Shown in pieces: positions 18,445 through 26,763 of a stretch of DNA of 64,000 nt (position 1 is its first letter; the number at the start of each line of letters is the position of its first letter). The DNA comes from Methylobacterium oryzihabitans. Lineage in GTDB: Bacteria > Pseudomonadota > Alphaproteobacteria > Rhizobiales > Beijerinckiaceae. The notes beneath the pieces were generated by a model, which saw nothing but the letters and a program-made list of their open reading frames with translations, ran no database searches and was not told the DNA's origin. Position numbers and translations under genes: made by a program. Location: positions 1-64,000 of the forward strand of contig NZ_SACP01000012.1 of NCBI RefSeq assembly GCF_004004555.2, written 5' to 3'.

Positions 18445-20562
18445 ATGAGCGAAGCGACGGGGGCGGCGCCGGGATTCCTGCGCGGCTTGAGCCTGCCGAC
18501 GCGCGGCGACCTCGGCGTCATGCTGCGCCGCACCGACCTGATTCTCGCGATCGCGGTGATGAGCATCCTGGTGGTGCTGATCTTCCCGCTGCCCGCCCTG
18601 CTGCTCGACCTGCTGCTCGCGGTCTCGATCATCCTGTCGGTCCTGATCCTGATGACCGGGCTGTTCATCGAGAACCCGCTCGAGTTCACGGTCTTCCCGA
18701 CGGTGCTGCTCATCACCACGATGCTGCGGCTGGCGTTGAACCTCGCCTCGACCCGCTTGATCCTCGCGCACGGCCACGAGGGCACGGCGGCGGCCGGCCA
18801 CGTCATCGAGGCGTTCGGCCGCTTCGTGATGGGCGGCAACTTCCTGATCGGGGTCGTGGTGTTCGCGATCCTGCTGATCGTGAACTTCGTCGTCATCACC
18901 AAGGGCTCGGGCCGCATCGCCGAGGTCGCGGCGCGGTTCAGCCTCGACGCGATGCCCGGCAAGCAGATGGCGATCGACGCCGATCTCTCCGCCGGCCTCA
19001 TCGACGAGAAGGCCGCCCGGGCCCGAAGGCAGGCGCTGGAGGAGGAGAGCGCGTTCTTCGGCGCCATGGACGGCGCCTCGAAATTCGTCCGCGGCGACGC
19101 GGTGGCGGCCCTGCTCATCACGGGCATCAACGTCGTGGGCGGCATCATCATCGGCACGGCGCAGCAGGGCATGGGCTTCGGCGACGCCGCCCGGACCTAC
19201 ACCCTGCTCACCGTCGGCGACGGGCTGGTCAGCCAGGTTCCGGCCCTGATCGTCTCGACCGCCGCCGGCCTGCTCGTGTCGAAGGCCGGCGTGCGCGGGG
19301 CCGCCGACCGGGCCCTCGGACGCCAGATCGCGAACTACCCCAAGGCGCTCGGCATGTCGGCGGCGGTGATGCTGCTGATCGCGCTCCTGCCCGGCATCCC
19401 GATGCTGCCGTTCCTGGCGCTCGGCGCCGGCGCCGGCTACCTCGCCTACCGCGTCGGCAAGATGCCGAGGCCCGCCGATCCCGACGCGGAGGCGCCGGCG
19501 GCGGCCGGGGGCGCGGCCGCCAAGGAGGAGACCGTCACCGACCTCCTCAAGCTCGACGACCTCAAGCTCGAGATGGGCTACGCGCTGCTCGCGCTGGTCA
19601 ACGGCCAGGAGGGGCAGGACCGGCTCACCGACCAGATCAAGGCCCTGCGCCGTCAGCTCGCCGCCGAACTCGGCTTCGTGATGCCCTCGGTGCGCATCCT
19701 CGACAACGTCCAGCTCGACGCCAACGCCTACGTGATCCGCGTCAAGGAGATCGAGGCCGGGACCGGCCAGATCTTCCCCGGCCAGTTCATGGCGATGGAC
19801 CCGATGGGCGGGCAGGTGCAGCTCCCCGGCCAGCACATGCTGGAGCCGACCTTCGGCCTGCCGGCGACCTGGATCGACGCGGCCTTGCGCGATCAGGCGC
19901 AGCTGCGCGGCTACACCGTGGTCGACGCCGCCACCGTGGTCTCGACCCACCTGACCGAGGTCATCAAGGCCCATGTCAGCGAGTTGCTCAACCACGTCGA
20001 GGTGCAGAAGCTCCTGAAGGAGCTGCCCAAGGAGCATTCCGAGCTGCTCAAGGAGGTGGTGCCGGCGCAGATCCCGACCACCGGCATCCAGCGGGTGCTG
20101 CAGTTCCTCCTCGCCGAGCGGGTCTCGATCCGCGATCTCGGCAGCATCGTCGAGGGCATCGCCGAGGTGGCGGGCCACGTGAAGAACCCGCGCGACATCG
20201 TCGAGCACGTCCGCGCGCGCCTCGGCCGCCAGATCTGCGCCCAGTACCAGGGGCCCGGCGGCGTGCTGCCGATCATCACCCTGTCGCCGGCCTGGGAGAG
20301 CGCGTTCCTCGAATCGATCGTCGGCCAGGGCGACGAGCGCCACCTCGCGATGCAGCCCTCGCGCCTGTCCGAGTTCGTCACCACCGTGCGCGACCGCTTC
20401 GAGGACGCCGCCCGGATGGGCGAGATGCCGGTGCTCGTCACCTCGGTCCAGGCCCGGCCCTTCGTGCGCTCGATCATCGAGCGCTTCCGCCGCGAGACGC
20501 CGGTGATGAGCCAGGCCGAGATCCACCCCCGCGCCCGGCTCAGGACCATCGGGTCGGTCTGA
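18445..20562 (+). CDS. flhA: Flagellar export gate protein FlhA
   Basis: The main transmembrane subunit of the flagellar type III export gate. 705 residues from the ATG at 18445; an in-frame GTG at 18436 is only two bases from the GGAGG at 18430, so the ATG with 10-base spacing is preferred. About eight membrane segments fill residues 30-330 and include the FHIPEP signature region (LRLALNLASTRLIL), followed by a linker and the cytoplasmic domain (about 365-700) that binds chaperone-substrate complexes. Separated from flbD by two opposite-strand genes and given its own promoter. Confidence 0.96.
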   Translation: MSEATGAAPGFLRGLSLPTRGDLGVMLRRTDLILAIAVMSILVVLIFPLPALLLDLLLAVSIILSVLILMTGLFIENPLEFTVFPTVLLITTMLRLALNLASTRLILAHGHEGTAAAGHVIEAFGRFVMGGNFLIGVVVFAILLIVNFVVITKGSGRIAEVAARFSLDAMPGKQMAIDADLSAGLIDEKAARARRQALEEESAFFGAMDGASKFVRGDAVAALLITGINVVGGIIIGTAQQGMGFGDAARTYTLLTVGDGLVSQVPALIVSTAAGLLVSKAGVRGAADRALGRQIANYPKALGMSAAVMLLIALLPGIPMLPFLALGAGAGYLAYRVGKMPRPADPDAEAPAAAGGAAAKEETVTDLLKLDDLKLEMGYALLALVNGQEGQDRLTDQIKALRRQLAAELGFVMPSVRILDNVQLDANAYVIRVKEIEAGTGQIFPGQFMAMDPMGGQVQLPGQHMLEPTFGLPATWIDAALRDQAQLRGYTVVDAATVVSTHLTEVIKAHVSELLNHVEVQKLLKELPKEHSELLKEVVPAQIPTTGIQRVLQFLLAERVSIRDLGSIVEGIAEVAGHVKNPRDIVEHVRARLGRQICAQYQGPGGVLPIITLSPAWESAFLESIVGQGDERHLAMQPSRLSEFVTTVRDRFEDAARMGEMPVLVTSVQARPFVRSIIERFRRETPVMSQAEIHPRARLRTIGSV

Positions 20563-20598
20563 CGACCGGGTCGGTCTGACGTCCCGGTCGGTCTCGGA
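20548..20598. repeat. Short tandem duplication at the end of flhA
   Basis: The last codons of flhA and its stop (GGGTCGGTCTGACG) are repeated at about 18-base spacing (20551, 20569) with a third, weaker copy (CGGTCGGTCTCGG near 20585). This looks like local slippage duplication of the gene end. It leaves the flhA product intact because the first stop is used. Confidence 0.5.
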
Positions 20599-20658
20599 TC
20601 GAAACCCGACCAACGGCAGGCCCTGGACAGGCCAGCTTCCGGGTCGTCCATGAGACGA

Positions 20659-22064
20659 TCAGAGGCTCGGATGAAGGTCGCGGACCGGGCTCAGTGTCTC
20701 CAGCACTGAAGCGGCGCGGAGGATCGTGCTCTCCGCCTGCCAGCGGCCCACCAGTTGCACGTTGATCGGCAGCCCCTCGCGGCTGGTCCCGAACCGCATC
20801 GACAGGCCCGGCAGGCCCGTCACGTTGAGCGGCACCGTCGCGCCCTGGAGGTAGGTCAGGTCGACGGTCTCGCCGTTGACGACGAGTTCCCTGATGCCGT
20901 GCTTGTGTGCCGGGACCGGCAGCACGGGGGTCAGGAGCACGTCGTAGTCCCGGAAGTAGGCCGCATAGCCGTCCCGAAGCCGTTCCGCCGCCTGCTCGGC
21001 CGCCACGTAATCCTTCATCGAGGTGTCCGGCAGCGACAGCATCGTCTTGGCCATCCTGTACATCTGGTCCTCGTGTCCGGCTGTCGCCTCGCGGAAGGCC
21101 GGCTTCATCTCCATGACGTGGAGCTTGTTGAACACGTCGAGGGCGAAGTCGCGCTCCAGCGCCGGGATGCGAACCTCATCCACGTGATGGCCCTCGCCCT
21201 TGAAGGCCTCGGCTGCGGCCTGCACGGTCGCCGCAACCTCGGTGTCGATGGGCCGAAGCCCGGTCCGACCATCCAGCCGACGCGGAGCCTGCGGTCCGGC
21301 GCAGCGCCGATGCCGGCGTCGAACGGAACGGTGCTGGTCGCGAAGGCATCCTGTCCGTCGGGGCCGGCGAGTTGCGAGAAGGCGAGCGCGAGGTCGCGGA
21401 TCGAGCGCGCCATCGGGCCGACGTGCCAGAAGCGGCGCGGGGCCCGCGGCCAGATGCCGGTCATCGGCACGCGCCCGTGGGTCGCCTTCAGCGAGACGAT
21501 GCCGGTCTGGGCGGCCGGACCGCGCACCGAGATGGCGAGATCGGTGCCCAGCCCCAGCGGCGACATGCCCGCCGCGATGGCGGCCGACTCGCCGCCGCTC
21601 GACCCGCCCGGCGTGCGCTCGAGGTTCCAAGGGTTGTTCGAGCGGCCGGAGAGCAGGTTGTCGCTCTCGATCCAGTAGGAGAACTCGGGAAGGTTCGTCT
21701 TGGCGAGCAGGATACCGCCGGCCTTCTTCATGCGGGCGACGCTGGTCGCGTCCGTGTCGGGCGTGCGGCCCTTGAAGATGGGTGAGCCGCGCTGGGTGAG
21801 AACGCCCGCGGTGTCGATGGAGTCCTTCACGGTGAACGGCACGCCGTGAAGCGGTCCGAGTTCCCCGCCCGCCATGACCGCGGCCTCTGCGTCCTTCGCC
21901 GCGGCGAGCGCGTCCTGCGCGACCGTGACGATGGCGTTGACTTTCGGGTCGACCGCCTCGATGCGGTCGAGGTGTGCCTGCACGACCTCGACCGGCGAGA
22001 CCTGACGGGTGCGGATCAAGTCGGCGAGACGGGTCGCGTCCGAGAAGACGATATCGGTGGTCAT
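20659..22064 (-). pseudogene. Amidase signature family protein, frameshifted
   Basis: Two overlapping minus-strand frames together make one amidase (GatA-like family). The first (from ATG at 22064) has the catalytic Lys in FTVKDSIDTAG, the Gly/Ser-rich signature GGSSGGES and a nucleophile Ser in TDLAISVRGPA. The second carries the C-terminal half to the stop at 20659. Homology passes from one frame to the other at about 21250, where GGCCCATC lacks one C to restore the frame (GFGP|IDTEVAATV). Either the gene is recently inactivated or a base is missing in the assembly. The family hydrolyses amides; substrate unknown. Confidence 0.75.
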
Positions 22065-22170
22065 GAGCTGGGATCCTCGAGGTCGTGATGCGGGCGGATC
22101 GCCCCGGTCGAGCCGGGAGACGATCGTGCGGTGGGCCGGTGCGGGTGCCGCCCGGGCGGCGCCCGCGTCC

Positions 22171-22284
22171 TCAGCGGCTGGCGAGACGCGCGACGGGACT
22201 CTTTGCGGCGGGGCCGGAGGAAGCCGGGTCCCGGCCGGTGCCGCCGGGGCGGTCGGGCGCGGTCGGCACCATCAGGATCTTCAT
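22171..22284 (-). pseudogene. Truncated DJ-1/PfpI gene (5' remnant)
   Basis: A 37-residue frame beginning MKILMVPTAPDRPGGTG, which matches the opening of Hsp31-type PfpI proteins (MKILMV-T--D---GTG). Homology ends after about 18 residues and the frame stops at 22171. The ATG at 22284 is used because AGGAG lies 9 bases before it; an ATG at 22293 touches that site. A TetR operator precedes it, as expected for a regulated intact gene. It therefore looks like the front of a gene whose body was lost. Confidence 0.5.
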
Positions 22285-22306
22285 CGTCGTCATCTCCTGT
22301 CGTGAG

Positions 22307-22321
22307 TAGACCGGTCGTCTT
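22307..22321. promoter_or_regulatory. TetR operator before the PfpI remnant
   Basis: TAGACCGGTCGTCTT, 23 bases upstream of the remnant start at 22284 on the minus strand. It matches the site before the tetR gene (22994-23008) at 14 of 15 positions. Confidence 0.65.
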
Positions 22322-22370
22322 GGATCGAAGCGTGAAGAGAGGCCGTTCCGGCAAGCCTGGAACGGGATGG

Positions 22371-22973
22371 TCAGGGCGATGGAAGGCCGAGGATGCGACG
22401 GGTGGTCCCTATGGCAGCCTCGAACGGTCCGTCGGCCCGGACGATCTTGGCCATCAGGCTCGCACCGAGCCAGACGTGGTACAGGTCCTCGGCGGCCGTC
22501 TGCGGATCGCTCTCCACCGTGAGCGAGCCTTCCGCCACACCTGCCGCGACGGAATGCGACAGCCGTTCGATGATCGCGGCGGTGCCCCTCTTGAGGGCGA
22601 GGCGCATCGCCTCGGACAGGTCCGAGACTTCCGCCGCAAGCTTCACCGCGAGGCACTTGCGCTGGTAGTCGATGCTCCCCTGCGTGGCCTGCCACTTGCG
22701 CCAGTAGTTCATCAGGCGCTCTGCATGGGTCAGCCCCGGCTCGGCGAGCGTCGTGTCGAGGGCAGCGAGGTAGGTTTCGAAGTAGTCCGCCAGGAGGGCT
22801 TCGCCGAAAGCCTCCTTGGAGCTGAAGTAGTGATAGAACGAGCCCTTCGGCACGCCGGCGGAGGTCAGGATCTCGTTGAGCCCGACCCCCGAGAATCCCC
22901 GCGCGCCGACGAGGCCGTAGGCGGTGTCGAGGATCCCCTGGCGGGTATCGGTCTGTGCGGTGACGCGTGCCAT
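22371..22973 (-). CDS. TetR regulator, NemR/AcuR-like
   Basis: A 200-residue repressor. The DNA-binding part is MARVTAQTDTRQGILDTAYG through SAGVPKGSFYHYFSSKEAFG (residues about 10-56), closely resembling NemR/AcuR-type TetR proteins, which respond to electrophiles and often sense them through Cys. One Cys is present (QRKCLAVKL, about residue 107), near where NemR-like proteins keep a redox Cys. Two identical operator-like sites (before itself and before the PfpI remnant downstream) suggest autoregulation plus control of the neighbour. Ligand unknown. Confidence 0.85.
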   Translation of the reverse strand: MARVTAQTDTRQGILDTAYGLVGARGFSGVGLNEILTSAGVPKGSFYHYFSSKEAFGEALLADYFETYLAALDTTLAEPGLTHAERLMNYWRKWQATQGSIDYQRKCLAVKLAAEVSDLSEAMRLALKRGTAAIIERLSHSVAAGVAEGSLTVESDPQTAAEDLYHVWLGASLMAKIVRADGPFEAAIGTTRRILGLPSP

Positions 22974-22993
22974 GACAGCGAGATAGAATGAAT

Positions 22994-23008
22994 TAGACCG
23001 GTCGTCTA
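22994..23008. promoter_or_regulatory. TetR operator upstream of tetR
   Basis: TAGACCGGTCGTCTA: perfect 5-bp inverted arms TAGAC/GTCTA around CGGTC, 20 bases upstream of the tetR start. It resembles boxes of the NemR group (TAGAC-type arms). Repeated at 22307-22321. Confidence 0.7.
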
Positions 23009-23218
23009 GAGGCGGCGCAACACTTTTTCGCTGGAAGGACCAACGGAGTTCGGCAGGCAGTGTGGTAGCCCGCGGGCATCCCTTCGTAGGGCCCGGCCGA
23101 AGGGCTTGAACGCGGGCGACCGGGTCGGTCCGACCCGTTGCGACGCCGCGACGCCGTCTCGCGTTCGTCGGGCGGGGGCGATAGACCTCGACCGCACAGG
23201 CGACCGGGACAGCAGCCG

Positions 23219-24184
23219 ATGGGACACGATCACGACCATCACGGACACGACCATGGCGACCACGGCCATGCCGGCCACGGCCACGGTCCGGGCGGCCACG
23301 TCCACGCCCCGGCGGATTTCGGCCGCGCCTTCGCGATCGGCATCGCGCTCAACCTCGCCTTCGTGGTGATCGAGGCGGGCTACGGCTTCGCCAGCGATTC
23401 GGTCGCGCTCCTCGCCGATGCCGGCCACAACCTGTCCGACGTGCTCGGCCTCGTCGTCGCGTGGATCGCCGCGACCCTCGCCCGCCGGGCGCCGACCGCG
23501 CGCTACACCTACGGCCTGCGCGGCTCGTCGATCCTTGCCGCCCTGTTCAACGCGGTGTTCCTGCTCGTCGGCGTCGGCGCCATCGCGTGGGAGGCGGTGC
23601 AGCGCATCGGCACGCCGCAGCCGGTCGCCGGGCTGACCGTGACGATCGTCGCCCTGGTCGGCATCGCGGTCAACGGCGGCACCGCCCTGCTGTTCGCCTC
23701 CGGCCGGCGCGGCGACCTCAACGTGCGCGGCGCCTACCTGCACATGGTCGCCGACGCGGCGGTCTCGGCTGGCGTCGTCGTGGCCGGCCTCGTCATCCTC
23801 GCCACCGGCTGGACCTGGATCGACCCGATCGTGAGCCTCGTCATCGCCGGCATCATCGTGGCGAGCACCTGGGGGCTGCTGCGCGACAGCGTCGCGATGT
23901 CGCTCGCCGCGGTGCCGCCCGGCATCGACCCCGACGCGGTGCGCCGCTGCCTCGCCGAGCGCCCCGGCGTCGCCGAGATCCACGACCTCCACGTCTGGCC
24001 GATGAGCACCACCGAGACGGCGCTGACCGCCCATCTGGTGATGCCGGGCGGCCATCCCGGCAACGCCTTCCTCAACGAGTGCGCGGCGCTGCTGCGCCAG
24101 CGCTTCGGCATCGGCCACGTCACGCTTCAGGTCGAACTGGCCGGCGGCCCCGCCTGCATCCTGGCGCCGGAGGGCGTGCTGTAG
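23219..24184 (+). CDS. Cation diffusion facilitator metal exporter
   Basis: A 321-residue CDF-family proton/metal antiporter for zinc, cobalt or similar ions. The N terminus is a His-rich metal-binding tail with 12 His in the first 29 residues (MGHDHDHHGHDHGDHGH...). Six membrane segments follow, with metal-site motifs SDSVALLADAGHNLSDV (HxxxD, helix 2) and HMVADAAVSAG (helix 5). The cytoplasmic domain starts near 215 (VRRCLAERPGVAEIHDLHVWPMSTTE). The ATG chosen begins the His tail; the upstream in-frame extension is low complexity. Its 3' end overlaps the convergent AraC gene by 58 bases. Confidence 0.9.
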   Translation: MGHDHDHHGHDHGDHGHAGHGHGPGGHVHAPADFGRAFAIGIALNLAFVVIEAGYGFASDSVALLADAGHNLSDVLGLVVAWIAATLARRAPTARYTYGLRGSSILAALFNAVFLLVGVGAIAWEAVQRIGTPQPVAGLTVTIVALVGIAVNGGTALLFASGRRGDLNVRGAYLHMVADAAVSAGVVVAGLVILATGWTWIDPIVSLVIAGIIVASTWGLLRDSVAMSLAAVPPGIDPDAVRRCLAERPGVAEIHDLHVWPMSTTETALTAHLVMPGGHPGNAFLNECAALLRQRFGIGHVTLQVELAGGPACILAPEGVL

Positions 24185-25011
24185 GACAGCGAATCCGCCG
24201 CGAACCGGCCCGGGGTCACCCCGAACGCGGCTCGGAAGCGGTTGATGAGGTGGCTCTGGTCGAAGAAGCCCGCCGCGACCGCGGTCTCGGCGGCGCCGAC
24301 GCCGCGGGCGAGCAGGTCCTTGGCCCGGCGCAGGCGGATCTGGGTCAGGTAATGATGGACCGACAGGCCGGTGGCGGCGCGAAACACCCGCATGAGGTGG
24401 AACTCGCTCAGCCCGGCCGCGGCGGCGACCTCGCCGACCCGGACCGGCCGGTGATGATGCGCCTCCAGGAACGCGATCGCGTCCCCGATCGGCGCCCGGG
24501 ACGACGGCGGGGCGCCGCCGCGGGTGCGCTCGCCGTAGCGGGCCACGAGGGCGCCCAGCGCCCCGGCGAGGGCGCAGTGCTTCTCGAGCGGGTCGCGGCT
24601 GCGTTCGAGGACCGCGTGGGCGCGCAGCAGCACCCGGCTCATCGCGGCGTCGTGGCGCAGGAGCTGGGCGCCGAAGTCGAGGCCGCCGGCCCCGCCGAGC
24701 CGGTCGTCGGCGAGGTCCGCGAGGAAGCCGGGCGGGGGATAGAACGCGCAGTAATCCCAGCCGCGATCGGGTTCCGCGGCCTCGCCGGCATGGACCTCGC
24801 CGGGCGGGATGACGAGGAGCATCCCGGCCGAGGCGACACCGCGGTGCCGCGCCACCCGGTGCCGCTGCGCCCCGCGCGAGAACACCGCCACGACGAACTC
24901 GTCGTGCGAATGCAGCGGGTAACTGTGGTCGAAGCACGAGGCCCGCAGCAGGTCGAGGCCCGCCGGCAGGCTCGGATCCCGCCACAGCCGCATGCGGTCG
25001 CGCCCTGGCAT
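24127..25011 (-). CDS. AraC family transcriptional regulator
   Basis: A 294-residue regulator with an N-terminal cupin-type sensing domain (HSYPLHSHDEFVVAVFSRG, IPPGEVHAGE) and a C-terminal double helix-turn-helix (about 185-285: VGEVAAAAGLSEFHLMRVFRAATG and GAAETAVAAGFFDQSHLINRFRAAFGVTPGRF). The ATG at 25011 gives the usual start; a longer frame to 25179 runs into the divergent gene. It is divergent from the threonine dehydratase-like gene, with 130 bases between starts, so it probably activates or represses that gene in response to a small metabolite. Confidence 0.87.
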   Translation of the reverse strand: MPGRDRMRLWRDPSLPAGLDLLRASCFDHSYPLHSHDEFVVAVFSRGAQRHRVARHRGVASAGMLLVIPPGEVHAGEAAEPDRGWDYCAFYPPPGFLADLADDRLGGAGGLDFGAQLLRHDAAMSRVLLRAHAVLERSRDPLEKHCALAGALGALVARYGERTRGGAPPSSRAPIGDAIAFLEAHHHRPVRVGEVAAAAGLSEFHLMRVFRAATGLSVHHYLTQIRLRRAKDLLARGVGAAETAVAAGFFDQSHLINRFRAAFGVTPGRFAADSLSYSTPSGARMQAGPPASST

Positions 25012-25141
25012 GCCGCCTCCGTGAACTGTCCCGGGGGATGATAGCCCGCGGACCGGCCGGCTTTCGAGCCGCAGGATCGTCCAATCCGGCCGACCCGAAG
25101 CCGCGATAGGGCGGGCACCCCGACGGGAGGCAAGACCGCCG

Positions 25142-26116
25142 ATGACCCTCTTCACCGCGGCCGAACTGGCCGAGGCCACCGCTTTCGTTCAGGCGCGGAT
25201 GCCGGCGACGCCGCTGCACCACTGGCCGCAGCTCGACGCGCCGACCGGAGCCCGGGTGTGGATCAAGCACGAGAACCACGCCCCGACCGGCGCCTTCAAG
25301 GTCCGCGGCGGGCTCACCCTCGTCGACTGGCTGCGCCGGACGCACCCCGATTGCCGCGGCATCATCACGGCGACGCGGGGCAACCACGGCCAGAGCCAAG
25401 CCCGCGCCGCCACCGCGGCCGGGTTGCGGGCGGTGATCTACGTGCCGCACGGCAACTCGCCGGAGAAGAACGCGGCGATGCGCGCCTACGGCGCCGACCT
25501 GCGCGAGTTCGGCCGCGACTTCGACGAGGCCCGCACCCAGGCGATGCGGGTCGCCGCCGAGGAGGACCTGTTTCCGGTCCCACCGTTCCACCGCGAGCTG
25601 GTGCGCGGGGTCGCGACCTACGCGGTCGAGATGTTCCGCGCCAAGCCCGACCTCGACACCGTCTACGTGCCGATCGGCTGCGGCTCGGGGATCTGCGGCG
25701 TCATCGCGGCCCGCGACGCCCTCGGCCTGGACACCCGGATCGTCGGCGTGGTCGCGGCCGGGGCGCAGGGCGCGCTGCTCTCCGCCCGGGCCGGCCGGGT
25801 GATCGAGACGCCGAGCGCCCAGACCTTCGCCGACGGCATGGCGGTGCGGGTCCCGGTGGCGGAGGCGCTCGCGATCTACGGGCCGGGCGCCGAGCGCATC
25901 GTGGCGGTCGGCGAGGACGGGATCGCAGACGCGATCCGCCTGCTCTACCGGGCCACCCACAACCTCGCGGAGGGCTCCGGCGCCGCCGGGCTCGCGGCGC
26001 TGATGCAGGAGCGCGACGCGATGGCCGGCCGCACCGTCGGGCTGGTCCTGTCGGGCGGCAACATCGATGCGGGCGCGATGGGCGTGGTGCTGTCGGGGGA
26101 GACGCCCGCGGCCTAG
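25142..26116 (+). CDS. Threonine dehydratase-like PLP enzyme
   Basis: A 324-residue fold-type II PLP enzyme. The PLP lysine is Lys53 in TGAFKVRGG and the phosphate-binding turn is GCGSG (about 180-184). The substrate loop TRGNHGQSQARAA and the late VLSGGNID also fit. It matches hydroxy-amino-acid dehydratases of the threonine/serine dehydratase group but has no regulatory ACT domain, so it is a catabolic-type or related enzyme rather than biosynthetic IlvA. Close relatives are annotated as threonine dehydratase or 3-hydroxyaspartate/serine lyases; the exact substrate is open. The divergent AraC gene is the likely regulator. Confidence 0.82.
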   Translation: MTLFTAAELAEATAFVQARMPATPLHHWPQLDAPTGARVWIKHENHAPTGAFKVRGGLTLVDWLRRTHPDCRGIITATRGNHGQSQARAATAAGLRAVIYVPHGNSPEKNAAMRAYGADLREFGRDFDEARTQAMRVAAEEDLFPVPPFHRELVRGVATYAVEMFRAKPDLDTVYVPIGCGSGICGVIAARDALGLDTRIVGVVAAGAQGALLSARAGRVIETPSAQTFADGMAVRVPVAEALAIYGPGAERIVAVGEDGIADAIRLLYRATHNLAEGSGAAGLAALMQERDAMAGRTVGLVLSGGNIDAGAMGVVLSGETPAA

Positions 26117-26173
26117 AGCACCGAAAGGTGAGAACCGGCTCTCGGGCCGATGCGGCACCCGAACCTGGAGACA

Positions 26174-26198
26174 CGTCCCGGATCCAGGATCCGGGACG
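26174..26198. terminator. Long perfect hairpin after dehydratase gene
   Basis: CGTCCCGGATCC and GGATCCGGGACG arms (12 bp, perfect) around a single central A, 58 bases after the dehydratase stop and 107 before the next gene. A one-base loop makes this more a cruciform/palindrome than a classic terminator; it may serve either role. Confidence 0.45.
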
Positions 26199-26304
26199 GG
26201 TTTCCCGGGCGCGGCCCGTTCCCTGCCTGGGACGACGGAACCTTGCCGGGCCCGGCCGCGTGATCCCGGCAGGTCGAGAGTCCCGCAGGTCCAGGAGCCC
26301 CAGC

Positions 26305-26529
26305 ATGACCGAACCCGCGACGCCGCCCGGCGCCGGAGCGCCGTCCGGTGCCGGACCGGCACCCGAGACCGAGGTGCAGGAGGAGGCATTCCGCATCCCC
26401 GACGCCGTCGCCGCCGCCCTGACCGAGTTCGCTGCGATCGAGCAGCTCACCCGCGGCGAGGCGATCTGCACCATCCTGACCGCGTATCTGCGCCAGAGCG
26501 GTTATCTCAGCTGGCGCTCGGATCCCTGA
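26305..26529 (+). CDS. Small hypothetical protein, 74 aa
   Basis: Begins with MTEPATPP, preceded by AGGAG at 26293-26297 (7-base spacing), a convincing ribosome site. The first 25 residues are disordered and Pro/Ala-rich. The last 45 (EEAFRIPDAVAAALTEF, then RGEAICTILTAYLRQSGYL) form two or three amphipathic helices, resembling the core of small ribbon-helix-helix or antitoxin-type proteins without a clear match. No partner gene is adjacent. Function unknown. Confidence 0.55.
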   Translation: MTEPATPPGAGAPSGAGPAPETEVQEEAFRIPDAVAAALTEFAAIEQLTRGEAICTILTAYLRQSGYLSWRSDP

Positions 26530-26763
26530 ACCGGTGTCGGTCGGCACCGCGCCGCGATGGACAGTCCAGACCAGTTCCAGTCCCGGCCCCGGAAAAGTTC
26601 CGCCGACGTATGAATTTTTCTTTGACGCGATAATACGTTGTGGCCCTCGGCGAAAAATCGCGCGCTCGGGCGGCTCCATTCCCCGGTGTTGCCCGAAAGG
26701 CATAGCGAACGGCCCCGCCCAAGCTACACTGTGCGCATACACGAGGCACAGGTGGGTCACACA

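Noticed and set aside
22061-22354. A 97-codon minus-strand frame covering the PfpI remnant region
   Set aside because: It is Arg/Pro-rich without homology and ignores the well-placed ribosome site of the 37-codon frame.
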